The position numbers and the translations under genes were made by a program. The notes beneath the pieces were generated by a model. It had not been told where the DNA came from. It did not search any database and saw nothing but the letters and a program-made list of their open reading frames with translations. A stretch of 64,000 nucleotides of DNA from an uncultured Alphaproteobacteria bacterium (GTDB lineage Bacteria; Pseudomonadota; Alphaproteobacteria; MPNO01; UBA2964): the NCBI GenBank assembly GCA_951812775.1, contig OX638326.1, forward strand, positions 3,646,001 to 3,710,000, read 5' to 3'. Each line of letters opens with the position of its first letter. Positions within the stretch are counted from its first letter, which is position 1. Below are positions 27,757 through 36,257 of the stretch, one piece after another.

Positions 27757-28299
27757 TCAGGGCTGTAGAATGGTGATTGTTGCGTCCGCACCAGACGCCG
27801 AGGTCTCCGATGCGGGACAATTCATAATGGCGCAGATCACATCGATTTCCGCTTCAATGTCGATGGCCACAGGTTCTGGCGGACCCTTGGGTTTCGGCCG
27901 AATGCGACCATCCTGACTGATATTGAGATTCCGAAACAAGCCCATCGGGTCGGGCAAATCTTCAAACGTCATGTTCAGGGAACTCAGGACGGATAGCATA
28001 CCGTCCGCACAGCCATGTCCTGACTGCAGATCGTGGAGGCCAATACCAGCGAAGCCGTCTTCCAGCATCCGCATCATCGGATTGTTCTGTTTGCTGAACA
28101 GCCGGTGTCCTTTGGTAGGGTACATGTTGAGATTATAGATGCGGGTGCGCGCGGTATCGAAAAATTCGTGAATGTCATCACGTTTAAAGGCGTTGAAATC
28201 GATGACACTGCGCCCGGTAATTCTTATGACCTGTCCTTTATCGACATTACCCATCCAGCCTTTTTGCGGGGAGACGGTTTCTTCGCTGATAACGTTCAT
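27757..28299 (-). CDS. DUF1989 protein, copy 2 of 3, with a shortened centre
   Basis: A 180-residue paralogue. It shares the start 'MNVISEETVSPQKGWMGNVD' and 'DKGQVIRITGRSVIDFNAF'. It lacks about 30 central residues that carry the second conserved Cys block in its neighbours; here the text runs 'SGHGCADGMLSVLSSLN'. The start is ATG 28299. The shortened form may be a non-catalytic partner, as heteromeric pairs are known in this family; that is inference. Confidence 0.83.
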   Translation of the reverse strand: MNVISEETVSPQKGWMGNVDKGQVIRITGRSVIDFNAFKRDDIHEFFDTARTRIYNLNMYPTKGHRLFSKQNNPMMRMLEDGFAGIGLHDLQSGHGCADGMLSVLSSLNMTFEDLPDPMGLFRNLNISQDGRIRPKPKGPPEPVAIDIEAEIDVICAIMNCPASETSASGADATITILQP

Positions 28300-28327
28300 T
28301 AATTTGGTCCCAGTCCTGTAATTTCGA

Positions 28328-28960
28328 TTAGGGTTCGTAAACAGTGGCGCCAACTTCGAGGCCGCGGGTTTTGGAGGCCATATCAGGGCAGGCGCTAAAC
28401 CCGACCAGCAAATCCCGTTCCGCCCGCAACTCCAGATTAACCGGTATTTCCGGGCGTATCTGTGTGCGTTTCATGCCGCTTGTTTGCTGATCGATCGCCA
28501 TGTTCTGAAAAAAATTCACCGGGCTTGGGATGTTCTCATAAGGAATTCCCCATGGTTCTAATGCCCATGTCAGATTTTCAGAACAGCCATGGTCCGGCAA
28601 TTCCATATTGTCGCCGTGGAGATACTCACCGAGACGGCCTTCTTCTTTGGCACGCTTGTGGCGCGACCGTCCACACATGCCGAACTGCATATCGTGGGTC
28701 CCGATGCCCTCAAATTCATCCGTTATCATGGTCATCAGTGGGGCGCCGCGCCGCGATAACATCTGGTGGCCTTTTTTGAGGTAGATACAGCCACTGGCTT
28801 CCTTGGTCGGCGCCTGATCGAAGGCCTCGCCATAGTTTGATTGATCGAATGCAACGAAATCAATGATCGTTCGCGCAGTCAGCCGCAAGACCTGTCCCGA
28901 CTTCATTTCGGTCGCCCAACCAGTGTTCTTCGGGGCGAGATATTCTTCGATGACGCGCAT
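28328..28960 (-). CDS. DUF1989 protein, copy 1 of 3
   Basis: A 210-residue copy and the first of the tandem set. It has 'KSGQVLRLTARTIIDFVAFD', 'FGMCGRSRHKRAKEEGRL' and 'DHGCSENL', so both conserved Cys positions are kept. Gaps of about 20-30 bp separate the three genes, consistent with one operon read leftward. An acetyltransferase gene lies upstream on the same strand. Confidence 0.85.
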   Translation of the reverse strand: MRVIEEYLAPKNTGWATEMKSGQVLRLTARTIIDFVAFDQSNYGEAFDQAPTKEASGCIYLKKGHQMLSRRGAPLMTMITDEFEGIGTHDMQFGMCGRSRHKRAKEEGRLGEYLHGDNMELPDHGCSENLTWALEPWGIPYENIPSPVNFFQNMAIDQQTSGMKRTQIRPEIPVNLELRAERDLLVGFSACPDMASKTRGLEVGATVYEP

Positions 28961-29014
28961 TTAGTTTTTTCCTTTTGGGTACCTACTTTAAGGCGCGGAA
29001 TCCGGTGCGCAAGT

Positions 29015-29449
29015 TCAAGATCGATATTCCATGTAAATGTGTGGGATATTTGCTTCTTCAAAGATATCACCAACCTGCACAAACCCCAGCCGTATATAAA
29101 ATTCTTCGGCATGGCATTGTGCATGGATGGCAATTTTGGCCGCACCTATGCTTTTGGCATCTTCAATTGTCCGCACCATGAGCTGGTGACCAATTCCGGC
29201 GCCGCGTTTGTCTTTGAGAACAGCGACTCTTTCAATCTTAGTTTTTTTGACACCCTCCTGCCGAATTCGGGCGGTCCCAACGGCTTCACCATTTCGTAAG
29301 GCGAGATATTGGCGGCAATCGTCATCCAGCCCGTCGAACTCTTTTTCCGCATCAACCTTCTGCTTATCGCAAAAAACAATACGGCGAATTTCGAAGGCTT
29401 TCTCCAAGTCTTCTTCCGAAGAAATCTCAATGATGTCGATATCTGTCAT
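29015..29449 (-). CDS. GNAT-family N-acetyltransferase
   Basis: A 144-residue GNAT enzyme. The acetyl-CoA loop is 'VLKDKRGAGIGHQLM' (Q/RxxGxG/A type), followed by 'IAIHAQCHAEEFYIRLGF', the usual C-terminal strand-helix. It belongs to the ElaA-like branch by 'RRIVFCDKQKVDAEKEFDG'. The substrate is unknown. It lies 54 bp upstream of the DUF1989 set on the same strand. Confidence 0.88.
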   Translation of the reverse strand: MTDIDIIEISSEEDLEKAFEIRRIVFCDKQKVDAEKEFDGLDDDCRQYLALRNGEAVGTARIRQEGVKKTKIERVAVLKDKRGAGIGHQLMVRTIEDAKSIGAAKIAIHAQCHAEEFYIRLGFVQVGDIFEEANIPHIYMEYRS

Positions 29450-29573
29450 GGTACCAGCATATTAGTCCTCTGGCCCTGCCTTCAATAGCGTAACCGGCAT
29501 GGACCCTGCGCGCCGAGGTGATTAAGGTGCCCCAACTTTTGAGAATTTGTAACGTAATAGGGGAGAGTGTTTG

Positions 29574-30131
29574 ATGCGTATTCTGGTTTTTGCCGGGTCG
29601 CTGCGGAAAGAGTCCGTGAACAAGAAGCTCGCAACAGTGATTGCCGGCAAGTTGGATGTCCTCGGTGCCGATGTTGATTTCGCGGATTTCCGTGAATTTG
29701 AAATGCCACTCTATGACGGTGACCTCGAAGCATCGGATGGTCTTCCGGCGGGTACGCAGGAACTGGCGGACCGGATCACCGCCGCTGATGCCATCGTCAT
29801 CGTGTCACCTGAATATAACCACGGCGTGCCGGGCCCCTTGAAAAACGCAATCGATTGGCTGTCACGTATCCGACCTTATCCAACGATTGGCAAAATCTGT
29901 TTTCTCGCTTCTGCTGCCCCGAGTGTTGTCGGTGGCGCACGGGGAATTATTGCCCTGCGCCCGGCTTTGTCTTTCATGGGGCCTTGGTTGTCAGGTGACA
30001 GCTTCTCGCTGGCACAGGCCAATCAGGCCTTTAACGATGAGGGCAGCATCGCTAACGAGGACCTGGACAAAATGCTCGACGGGATGCTCGATCGGTTCGT
30101 TAAAGTGACCGGGTCCGCCCAGACGACATAG
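29574..30131 (+). CDS. NADPH-dependent FMN reductase-family protein
   Basis: A 185-residue flavodoxin-fold reductase. 'ILVFAGSLRKESVNKKLA' is the FMN phosphate loop and 'VSPEYNHGVPGPLKNAIDWL' the signature of the FMN_red family (ChrR/azoreductase-like quinone reductases). TTG 29571 is an alternative start one codon earlier; GGGGAGAG lies upstream. It is followed after 42 bp by an acyl-CoA ligase gene. Confidence 0.92.
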   Translation: MRILVFAGSLRKESVNKKLATVIAGKLDVLGADVDFADFREFEMPLYDGDLEASDGLPAGTQELADRITAADAIVIVSPEYNHGVPGPLKNAIDWLSRIRPYPTIGKICFLASAAPSVVGGARGIIALRPALSFMGPWLSGDSFSLAQANQAFNDEGSIANEDLDKMLDGMLDRFVKVTGSAQTT

Positions 30132-30136
30132 GCTCG

Positions 30137-30172
30137 ACGAGAGACCGCGACAATACGAGAGACCGCGACAAT
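30137..30172. repeat. perfect 18-bp tandem duplication just before a start codon
   Basis: Two exact copies of ACGAGAGACCGCGACAAT abut one another, and the second ends one base before ATG 30174. They fill the gap where a ribosome site would sit. Replication slippage is the likely origin. Confidence 0.85.
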
Positions 30173-30173
30173 A

Positions 30174-31718
30174 ATGGATCTAGGAACTGCATTTGACGCC
30201 GCTGTAGCTAGGCAACCCTGCGCGCTGGCCATCGTGGATGGCGATATCCGGCGGGATTTCGCGGCCTGGCAGGACGACATTCGGCGGGTTGCAGGCGGCC
30301 TCTCTTCAAAAGGGCTGAAGTCGGGTGATCGGCTGGTTTGCATCATGGCCAATTGCTATGAAATGGCGACATTGTACTGGGCCTGTCAAATGCTGGCCGT
30401 GACCTTTACGCCGTTTAACTGGCGGGCGACGGCGGATGATATTGCCTTTGTCCTGGAGGATGCTGATCCACGACTGATTGCCTTTGACGGTGCCGCAGCG
30501 GAAGCTGTTCAAGGCGCACTTGATAATGTCGACAAAGATGAGAACACATTGGTGACGGCTGGAGACAATCTTCCCGGCATCAGCTTTGCGGATTTTCTGA
30601 AATCCGATCCTGTTGCTGGCCCGGTTGGTGCCACAGACGATGACATCTGTCTGATGTTATATACGTCAGGAACGACCGGGCGTCCCAAGGGTGTGCCACG
30701 CTCGCATCGGGCTGAACGGACGGCAGCGGCGTCGGTTATTGCGCATCTCCGCTATCAGTTCGGCGATAGCGCACTTGGCGTCATGCCGCTCTTTCATACG
30801 ATGGGCATTCGTATTCTTTTATGTTCGATGATGATCAATGGCGCGTTGATCAATATGCGGGGCTTTAACGCCATCGAAGCGTTACAGCTCATTGAGCGGG
30901 AAAAGATAAATACATTATTTCTGGTGCCAACAATGTTTCACGACATGTTGGCGCAGAAGAGTTTTGCCCACACAGATATTTCCTCTGTCCGGAATGTTGC
31001 CTATGCCGGCATGGCAATGACCAGTGAGCTCGAGAGACGATGCGTCGAACAGCTTAAACCCGAAATATTCGCCAACTATTATGGCTCAAGCGAGATATTC
31101 ACTTTCACTGTTTGTGACCATCTCGACAAAAAACCGGGGGCGGCAGGCTGGCCGGGGCTCAATCAGAGTATCCGGGTTGTGCGGGCCGACGCTGATGGTG
31201 GCGTCAGACCGGACGAAGTTCTGCCACCGGATGAAATTGGAGAAATCGTGGCGACAATGGATAGTCCCGAGGCTTTCAAAGGATATTGGAACAGACCTGA
31301 CGTCGATGCGAAAGCCATTCGGGATGGCTGGTACTTTACGGGTGATCTCGGTTATTTCGATGAAGACGGCGAGCTTTTTCTTGCGGGTCGGATTGACGAC
31401 ATGATTATTTCAGGTGGCGAGAATATTCACCCCGAAGAGGTCGAAGATACACTGGCGGATTGTGATCTTGTCTCGGCGGCCGCAGTTGTTGGATTGCCTG
31501 ATGAACGCTGGGGACAAAAGGTGGTTGCCTTTATCGAGGCGGCCAGCGACAACGCCACCGCTGGGGCACTCGATGCGTTTTGTACGAACTCGACCCTTGC
31601 GCGGTTCAAGCGGCCTCGGGCATATGTGTTTGTCGAGAGCTTGCCAAAATCTGCCTCCGGCAAATTATTGCGGCGGCATCTTCGGGATGGGGATTATTCC
31701 ATGTCGTCAGAATTTTGA
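30174..31718 (+). CDS. AMP-dependent acyl-CoA synthetase/ligase
   Basis: A 514-residue ANL-superfamily enzyme that activates a carboxylate to its CoA thioester through an acyl-AMP. The AMP-binding P-loop 'MLYTSGTTGRPKGVPRSH' is near residue 160, 'YYGSSEIF' follows, and 'GWYFTGDLGYFDEDGEL' with 'GRIDDMIISGGENI' marks the hinge. The C-terminal catalytic Lys is in 'PKSASGKLLRR'. The enoyl-CoA hydratase gene begins 38 bp later, so the pair probably acts on one carboxylic acid, whose identity is unknown. No clear ribosome site precedes the ATG. Confidence 0.93.
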   Translation: MDLGTAFDAAVARQPCALAIVDGDIRRDFAAWQDDIRRVAGGLSSKGLKSGDRLVCIMANCYEMATLYWACQMLAVTFTPFNWRATADDIAFVLEDADPRLIAFDGAAAEAVQGALDNVDKDENTLVTAGDNLPGISFADFLKSDPVAGPVGATDDDICLMLYTSGTTGRPKGVPRSHRAERTAAASVIAHLRYQFGDSALGVMPLFHTMGIRILLCSMMINGALINMRGFNAIEALQLIEREKINTLFLVPTMFHDMLAQKSFAHTDISSVRNVAYAGMAMTSELERRCVEQLKPEIFANYYGSSEIFTFTVCDHLDKKPGAAGWPGLNQSIRVVRADADGGVRPDEVLPPDEIGEIVATMDSPEAFKGYWNRPDVDAKAIRDGWYFTGDLGYFDEDGELFLAGRIDDMIISGGENIHPEEVEDTLADCDLVSAAAVVGLPDERWGQKVVAFIEAASDNATAGALDAFCTNSTLARFKRPRAYVFVESLPKSASGKLLRRHLRDGDYSMSSEF

Positions 31719-31756
31719 GAGTACCCTCTAGGGATTTGAGTCGAAGGAAAAAAATT

Positions 31757-32569
31757 ATGAGCAAAGATTACGCGGCCGAGCGGGGCGCCCTGTTGAAAGA
31801 GCTGGATGGACTTCGAGTTGAGGTCGATGCGAAGAAAAAGATTGGCTACCTGATCCTTGATCGACCGCCGCTTAATATCGTGTCCTATACCGGGCGGTCG
31901 CAAATCCGCGCGATTATCGAAGCGATGGACGAGGATGATGATGTTGGCGTGATTGTTATCCGCGGCGAAGGTGGGACCTATACCTCCGGCGGCGATGTCA
32001 AAAGCTTCCCGGATATTCCTTTCGACGGTATGTCAGACCTTGCCTGGAACATAGGGGCGCCGGAACGCTGCACGAAGCCGGTCATTGCGGCGCTGGAAAA
32101 ATATGCCTTTGGTGTCGGATTCGAATTGGCGATGGCCTGTGACTTTCGTCTTGCCACCAAGGACACCGTCGTTGCCTTGCCGGAAATCAACCTTGGTGAA
32201 ATGCCAGGCTCAGGCGGCAGCGTTCGTGTGGTTAAGATCGCCGGGCTGACGCGGGCCAAGGACATGGTGATGCTCGGAAAACGTATTCCGGCACCGCAGG
32301 CGAAGGATTGGGGATTGATCACAGAGGTTGCAGATGATTCCGATGCGCTCACAGCGCTGATTGAAGATTATGCGGTAAACCTCAATGCCAAGGGGCCGCT
32401 GGCTTTGCGTGCCCTGAAACGCGTGCTCAACTCGGTTTATGACACAAGCCTGAAAGTGGCGATGGACATCGAAGGCCATTCCTATGAGAAGCTGCGTTCG
32501 ACGCAGGACTACAAAGAAGGCATTGATGCCTTCGCTGAAAAACGCAAACCAAACTATATCGGCAAGTAA
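31757..32569 (+). CDS. enoyl-CoA hydratase/isomerase-family protein
   Basis: A 270-residue crotonase-fold protein. 'GEGGTYTSGGDVKSF' is the first oxyanion-hole strand and 'EKYAFGVGFELAMACDFRLA' the second. At the two usual hydratase Glu positions the text reads 'PEINLGEMPGSGG', which keeps one Glu. ATG 31757 follows AAGGAAAA. It likely works with the preceding ligase; cyclohexa-1,5-dienecarboxyl-CoA hydratase-like roles are one possibility but not provable here. Confidence 0.9.
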   Translation: MSKDYAAERGALLKELDGLRVEVDAKKKIGYLILDRPPLNIVSYTGRSQIRAIIEAMDEDDDVGVIVIRGEGGTYTSGGDVKSFPDIPFDGMSDLAWNIGAPERCTKPVIAALEKYAFGVGFELAMACDFRLATKDTVVALPEINLGEMPGSGGSVRVVKIAGLTRAKDMVMLGKRIPAPQAKDWGLITEVADDSDALTALIEDYAVNLNAKGPLALRALKRVLNSVYDTSLKVAMDIEGHSYEKLRSTQDYKEGIDAFAEKRKPNYIGK

Positions 32570-32584
32570 CAGCGGGCTATCGAT

Positions 32585-33175
32585 TTAGGTCAGAGGCACG
32601 TCCGGGTCTTCACCTGTCTCAGTCTCGGTTTCTTCATTTTGCGGCGGTGTCTCCAAAGACGTCGTTGTCGGTCCGCTGATGAGGGTCAGGGTTGCGACGC
32701 CACCTTGTTGCAATTCGTCTGAAACAGGTTGAACAAACTCAGGCAAGGCGGGTTGGGCGATCACAACTGTGCTCGGCGGACCAAAGACCTGAGAGACTCC
32801 AACGCCACACAAAATACCAAAGACAACGGCAGCAGCGGCGGCACGGAACCAACTGCCGTTCGATTGCGGATACCAATGCACAATGGTTGCCAGAAACCCG
32901 TCATTCTCGTTTGCGGCAACGGGCATGGGGGTGCGCTGAAGGTTGAAGACGGATTGACGCAATTCGGCTGACAGTTTCGGTTGGGGCAGGCTATCAAGCG
33001 CGGCATCCAATTCCCGCGCTTCCTTATGCAGAGATTGGGCGTCCGGCGATGTCGCAATAAAGGTCTGTATCGCATCGCGTTCGTCTTCAGGCCATCTTTG
33101 GGTATCTGACCCAAAGATATTGATCAAGTCGCGGACGCGATCCAGCGTGGTTGGATGGCTTGTTTCTGACATCAT
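32585..33175 (-). CDS. putative membrane anti-sigma factor
   Basis: A 196-residue protein with an N-terminal soluble domain of about 95 residues, one transmembrane helix ('AAAAAVVFGILCGVGVSQVF' near residues 105-125) and an acidic periplasmic tail ending 'EETETETGEDPDVP'. Its start overlaps the stop of the ECF sigma gene (ATGA), the usual pairing for a sigma/anti-sigma unit. No zinc HxxxCxxC motif is seen, so it is not a ZAS-type sensor. Confidence 0.72.
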   Translation of the reverse strand: MMSETSHPTTLDRVRDLINIFGSDTQRWPEDERDAIQTFIATSPDAQSLHKEARELDAALDSLPQPKLSAELRQSVFNLQRTPMPVAANENDGFLATIVHWYPQSNGSWFRAAAAAVVFGILCGVGVSQVFGPPSTVVIAQPALPEFVQPVSDELQQGGVATLTLISGPTTTSLETPPQNEETETETGEDPDVPLT

Positions 33176-33789
33176 CTTTCTCCTAGTAATTCTGTTGCCT
33201 GCGGCTGAAGTCGTTGCCGAAGGCTTCGCCGTCCGCGCGCCAAAAGGGATTCAACGGCTTCGACGGAGATCTCCAGCAGGTTGGCGGTTTCGGCACCAGA
33301 AAACCCTTCATAATGTATAAGGATAATGGCGGTCCGCTGTCTTTCAGGCAGATCGTTCATGGCATTTTTCACGGTCGTCGCAATATCAATTCGTCGGTCG
33401 GTCGCATGGCCGTCGAACGGGTCTGACAGATGTTCTGCCGTTTCAATTGGCTCCGGGTGCTTTTTGCGTTTGTGATCGATACAGAGATTGCGGGCAACTC
33501 TGAACAGCCAGCCTTTGAGACTTGCGCCTCCTGGTTCCCAGCTTGGCGCCTTTTTTAACAGCCGGATAAAAGTCTCCTGCGCGACGTCTTCGCCCTGTGC
33601 GGCATCGCCCAGAAAGTAGGCCGCGTATCGGCCAACAGCCGGCAGATGCCGATCTACAACTATTTCCCAGGCAGCAATGTCACCGGCACCAATTTGGGCG
33701 AGGAGTGCATCATCCGACACACCGGCCTCGCCCGTATCGGGCCCGGGAGGGGAGGGGGGCCAAATCCTGGAGGAGCTACCGTCCAACAA
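33172..33789 (-). CDS. ECF-type RNA polymerase sigma factor
   Basis: A sigma-70-family extracytoplasmic-function factor. Region 2 shows 'GEDVAQETFIRLLKKAP' and 'LKGWLFRVARNLCIDHKRKK'; region 4 shows 'LPERQRTAIILIHYEGFSGA' and the helix 'LEISVEAVESLLARGRRSL'. The TTG start at 33789 gives 205 residues; GTG 33720, just before 'SDDALLAQIGAGD', would remove a Pro-rich leader and may be the true start. It lies between an EF-hand protein gene upstream and its anti-sigma gene downstream. Confidence 0.92.
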   Translation of the reverse strand: MLDGSSSRIWPPSPPGPDTGEAGVSDDALLAQIGAGDIAAWEIVVDRHLPAVGRYAAYFLGDAAQGEDVAQETFIRLLKKAPSWEPGGASLKGWLFRVARNLCIDHKRKKHPEPIETAEHLSDPFDGHATDRRIDIATTVKNAMNDLPERQRTAIILIHYEGFSGAETANLLEISVEAVESLLARGRRSLRQRLQPQATELLGER

Positions 33790-33815
33790 TCATGTTTCCG
33801 ATCTGTAGGAAAGGC

Positions 33816-34352
33816 TTACCGGCTTCCGCGACCCCGGCGACCACCGCGCCGCCAATCAGGAACTTCGCTGGCTTCCATCACGCCATCGCCATTTTCGTCA
33901 TAACGCTTGAACCAGCGTTTCATCGGGGCTGACAGTTCGTCGGCGGTGACCTTTTGGTCGCCATTGGAATCGAGCAGGTCAAATAGTGTTACGGACCGCC
34001 AGATATGGAGACTACGTCCCCGACGACGCATCTCATCGACCGACAACCCTTTGTCGTTGTCGATATCCACGGCGCCCAAAATCTTGGACTGATCCGTTGC
34101 AATCTCGTCAGTTGTTACCTTGCCATCGCCATTGAGGTCATAGAGCCGCATAAAACGGCGGGCACGTCTGGAAGATCTTTTTGATTTCTTAGCCTTTTTG
34201 CCTTTTTCAGCCTTGGCGGCATCAGGCGCCTGGGCGAGCTGGTGGCCTCGCCAGTTTTGACGGTCGCCGTCATTTGCCGAGGTGATGGTGGGGATTGCGA
34301 ATAGCAGTGCTACTGCTGACATTGAGGATATGAGGATAAACTTCTTGGACAT
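33816..34352 (-). CDS. exported EF-hand calcium-binding protein
   Basis: A 178-residue protein with a signal peptide ('MSKKFILISSMSAVALLFAI') and a basic stretch (Lys/Arg-rich, residues 45-65). It then carries four EF-hand loops: 'DLNGDGKVTTDE', 'DIDNDKGLSVDE', 'DSNGDQKVTADE' and 'DENGDGVMEASE'. The second has Lys in a liganding position and may be weak. It is expected in the periplasm. It precedes the ECF sigma gene by 26 bp on the same strand, so a link between calcium or envelope state and the sigma factor is possible. ATG 34352 is the start; a longer frame from 34442 lacks a leader. Confidence 0.87.
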   Translation of the reverse strand: MSKKFILISSMSAVALLFAIPTITSANDGDRQNWRGHQLAQAPDAAKAEKGKKAKKSKRSSRRARRFMRLYDLNGDGKVTTDEIATDQSKILGAVDIDNDKGLSVDEMRRRGRSLHIWRSVTLFDLLDSNGDQKVTADELSAPMKRWFKRYDENGDGVMEASEVPDWRRGGRRGRGSR

Positions 34353-34558
34353 AATAATTCTCCGGTTCAAAGGTCTCTGTAATCGTCTTTCACCAACGCC
34401 ATCTCTTGAATATGTGATGTGCTGGCAACTCCGTCCACTCAAGACACGAGTATAAACATTAAAACCAGTCGTATTTTCTCGAACGATGCGATCGTACCTT
34501 GCGTGTCGCGCCCGCTTGTTTCACTCTGGCGCAACGAAAAAGGACTTTCTAGCGACCA

Positions 34559-34813
34559 ATGGCTCCAGTTGTTTTGTCTTCAATTGAAACCTTCGATGGC
34601 GACCGATGCGTCGATATCTTCCAGCGCGAAGATGGTACGTTCGGTTTTGACGAATTTCGGCGTGATCCGGAAACCAAAACCGGCTGGTTCCGAACAGGGC
34701 ATTTTGAAAAGGATGTTTTTACTGCGCGAGAAGACGCAATGGAGGCTGCAAAGGCGCGTGTCGCTTGGTTCAGTGATGCCCTAAAATTTTTGGCGGAGCA
34801 TAACAAAAACTGA
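34559..34813 (+). CDS. small conserved hypothetical protein
   Basis: An 84-residue soluble protein, 'ETFDGDRCVDIFQREDGTFG' then 'EFRRDPETKTGWFRTGHFEK', resembling small proteins often found next to ThDP decarboxylase genes in Alphaproteobacteria. Its stop overlaps the start of a ThDP-enzyme fragment (TGATG at 34811-34815). AAGGA lies about 13 bases upstream of the ATG. The function is unknown. Confidence 0.72.
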   Translation: MAPVVLSSIETFDGDRCVDIFQREDGTFGFDEFRRDPETKTGWFRTGHFEKDVFTAREDAMEAAKARVAWFSDALKFLAEHNKN

Positions 34814-34995
34814 TGGTAGGCAAAAAATCCAAAAGCTGGCACTGGTCGCAGGATGAGCATCAGCTGTTCAAAAAAATCGGCATCAAACAGATCGCCTATG
34901 TGCCTGATGCCGGCCACACATCGCTGATCAAGATGGCAATCGCCGATAATGCGATCAAGCCGGTGTCTTTGACGTCGGAAGAAGAAGGTGTCGCG
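34813..34995 (+). pseudogene. N-terminal fragment of a sulfopyruvate/phosphonopyruvate decarboxylase-like ThDP enzyme
   Basis: About 60 residues are clear: 'QLFKKIGIKQIAYVPDAGHT' and 'AIKPVSLTSEEEGV', the start of the PYR domain with the catalytic Glu region of sulfopyruvate-decarboxylase alpha-like proteins. After GGTGTCGC (34990-34997) the sequence continues instead as the reverse complement of a second ThDP enzyme. The gene is thus cut at about one third of its PYR domain. It is coupled to the preceding small gene. Confidence 0.75.
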
Positions 34996-35351
34996 GGCTT
35001 CATGAACAAATCCATGTTCCTTGTCGACATGCTCAAGATCAATCTGACCGGTGATATGCAGCAGAGATGTTCCCGCCGTCTGGGCTTCAACCATTGCCCC
35101 TGATGCGTTTCCCGCCGCTGTCCCGGTACTGGTAAAGGCAACACCGAGACGGGCGCCAACGCGGGCATAGGCGTCAGCCATGTTGATCGCACCGGGTTCG
35201 CTGCGGGCACTGACATAACGGATTTTGCCGCGCTGCCCGATGGCGTCGAGAAACGGCATGTTGTGGATTGAAATCACACCAAAGGCGGCGCCGACGCCAC
35301 ATTCCTCCAGAAAGGCGGTGATGACTTCGCCGACAGTTGCCTTACCCGACA
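34990..35351 (-). pseudogene. N-terminal fragment of a second ThDP-dependent enzyme, inverted against the first
   Basis: From ATG 35351 the frame reads 'MSGKATVGEVITAFLEECGV' and 'AGNASGAMVEAQTAGTSLLH', ending 'EHGFVHEARD'. This is the PYR-domain start of acetolactate-synthase/benzoylformate-decarboxylase-type enzymes (catalytic Glu in 'ARSEPGAINMADAYAR'). It stops where the other ThDP fragment begins head-on. Upstream it runs without a stop into the portal-like fragment, making one artificial 498-codon frame (36045-34549). Confidence 0.75.
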
Positions 35352-36045
35352 TGGCGTGACACCCCCCCTGAAAGATCGATGGTTGACCCGGTGGTGTAGG
35401 AAGAGAGCGGTGTGCCCAGAAAAAATAATGCCTGCGCTGCTCTTCCAGGCCGAAGGCGGCCATGTAGGCTTGAATGGCTTCTTCATCTGACATCTTGCCC
35501 GCACCCAACGCTTGCGCGGCATCTTGTGCTTGCTTGGCCAGGTGATCCTCACGGACAACGCGCCCATCAGAGAGCTGTAGAAGATCTTCTTTTTGGCTCG
35601 TCCGCCGCCAGTATTCGGCAACCATCACCTTATCGCCATCACACCAATTGGCCAGCGCATCCTGTGTGTCAGACCCTTCAAACGACACCGGATCAGCTTT
35701 GGGGTACTTCTTTTTAAACTCTTCTGCTGTCAGCCAGTCACTGACAAAAGCGTATTCCCAATCTGACGCATCAAACTCTGTCGAACTCGCGTCCCAGCGC
35801 ACCATCAAGGGGTTCGCAACGCGCTTGATTTTCGCTGCCAGCTCAAACGATTCCGCATGCGCATACTCAATACCCAGCCTGAAAAACCCAAACCCGCCGG
35901 TAACGGCGTGGTCAATAGTGGTGGTGTAGGCCACGTCAGCGTGAGACCCGCGCTCGATTGCGCGAACAAGACCTCCGATGACCTCGGCGGTGTCTTCATC
36001 CGCGCCATTGTCGACCGGGCTGACTTCGATCGATGGCCTGTTCAT
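35352..36045 (-). pseudogene. phage portal-protein fragment (P22-type)
   Basis: The frame opens 'MNRPSIEVSPVDNGADEDTA' and continues 'GGFGFFRLGIEYAHAESF' and 'PLMVRWDASSTEFDASDW', the central signature of P22-like portal proteins that form the DNA-packaging ring. About 80-100 N-terminal residues and the whole C-terminal half are missing. The end ('HRSLPTPPGQPSIFQGG') fades into the start of the ThDP fragment. There is no terminase or capsid gene beside it. Confidence 0.72.
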
Positions 36046-36059
36046 ACGGGTAAATCGTT

Positions 36060-36257
36060 ATGCCGCCAAAGCCCAAGAAGGCTATCCATTTAGCCACTGA
36101 ATACATAGAGGACGTAGAGCACACTGATATAGCCGGGCCTACAAAGCGGCCCTCGGTCTCATCGGCAGAAATGATTACATCGATGCTGGCTATGCAGGAT
36201 GCGCAGAAGTCAAAGGCTAAATACACCCTGCGTCAGATTGAGAAGGCTTTAGGTTAG
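36060..36257 (+). CDS. small phage-like hypothetical protein
   Basis: A 65-residue frame, 'MPPKPKKAIHLATEYIEDVE' then 'MLAMQDAQKSKAKYTLRQIE', with no recognised domain. It diverges from the portal fragment. The 5' third spans one arm of the inverted repeat; the same 'LATEYIEDVEH' peptide is encoded by the other arm near 37450. Coding status is uncertain. Confidence 0.4.
   Translation: MPPKPKKAIHLATEYIEDVEHTDIAGPTKRPSVSSAEMITSMLAMQDAQKSKAKYTLRQIEKALG
36089..36123 (+). repeat. 35-bp perfect inverted repeat, left arm
   Basis: This arm is identical to the reverse complement of 37422-37456. It begins TTTAGCCACTGAATACATAG and ends GTAGAGCACA. It flanks 1,298 bp of small leftward genes. Confidence 0.9.

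Noticed and set aside
34549..36045. A continuous 498-codon minus-strand frame that could be called one protein
   Set aside because: It joins a portal fragment, a ThDP-enzyme fragment and then the antisense of a real rightward gene; only the separate parts are meaningful.
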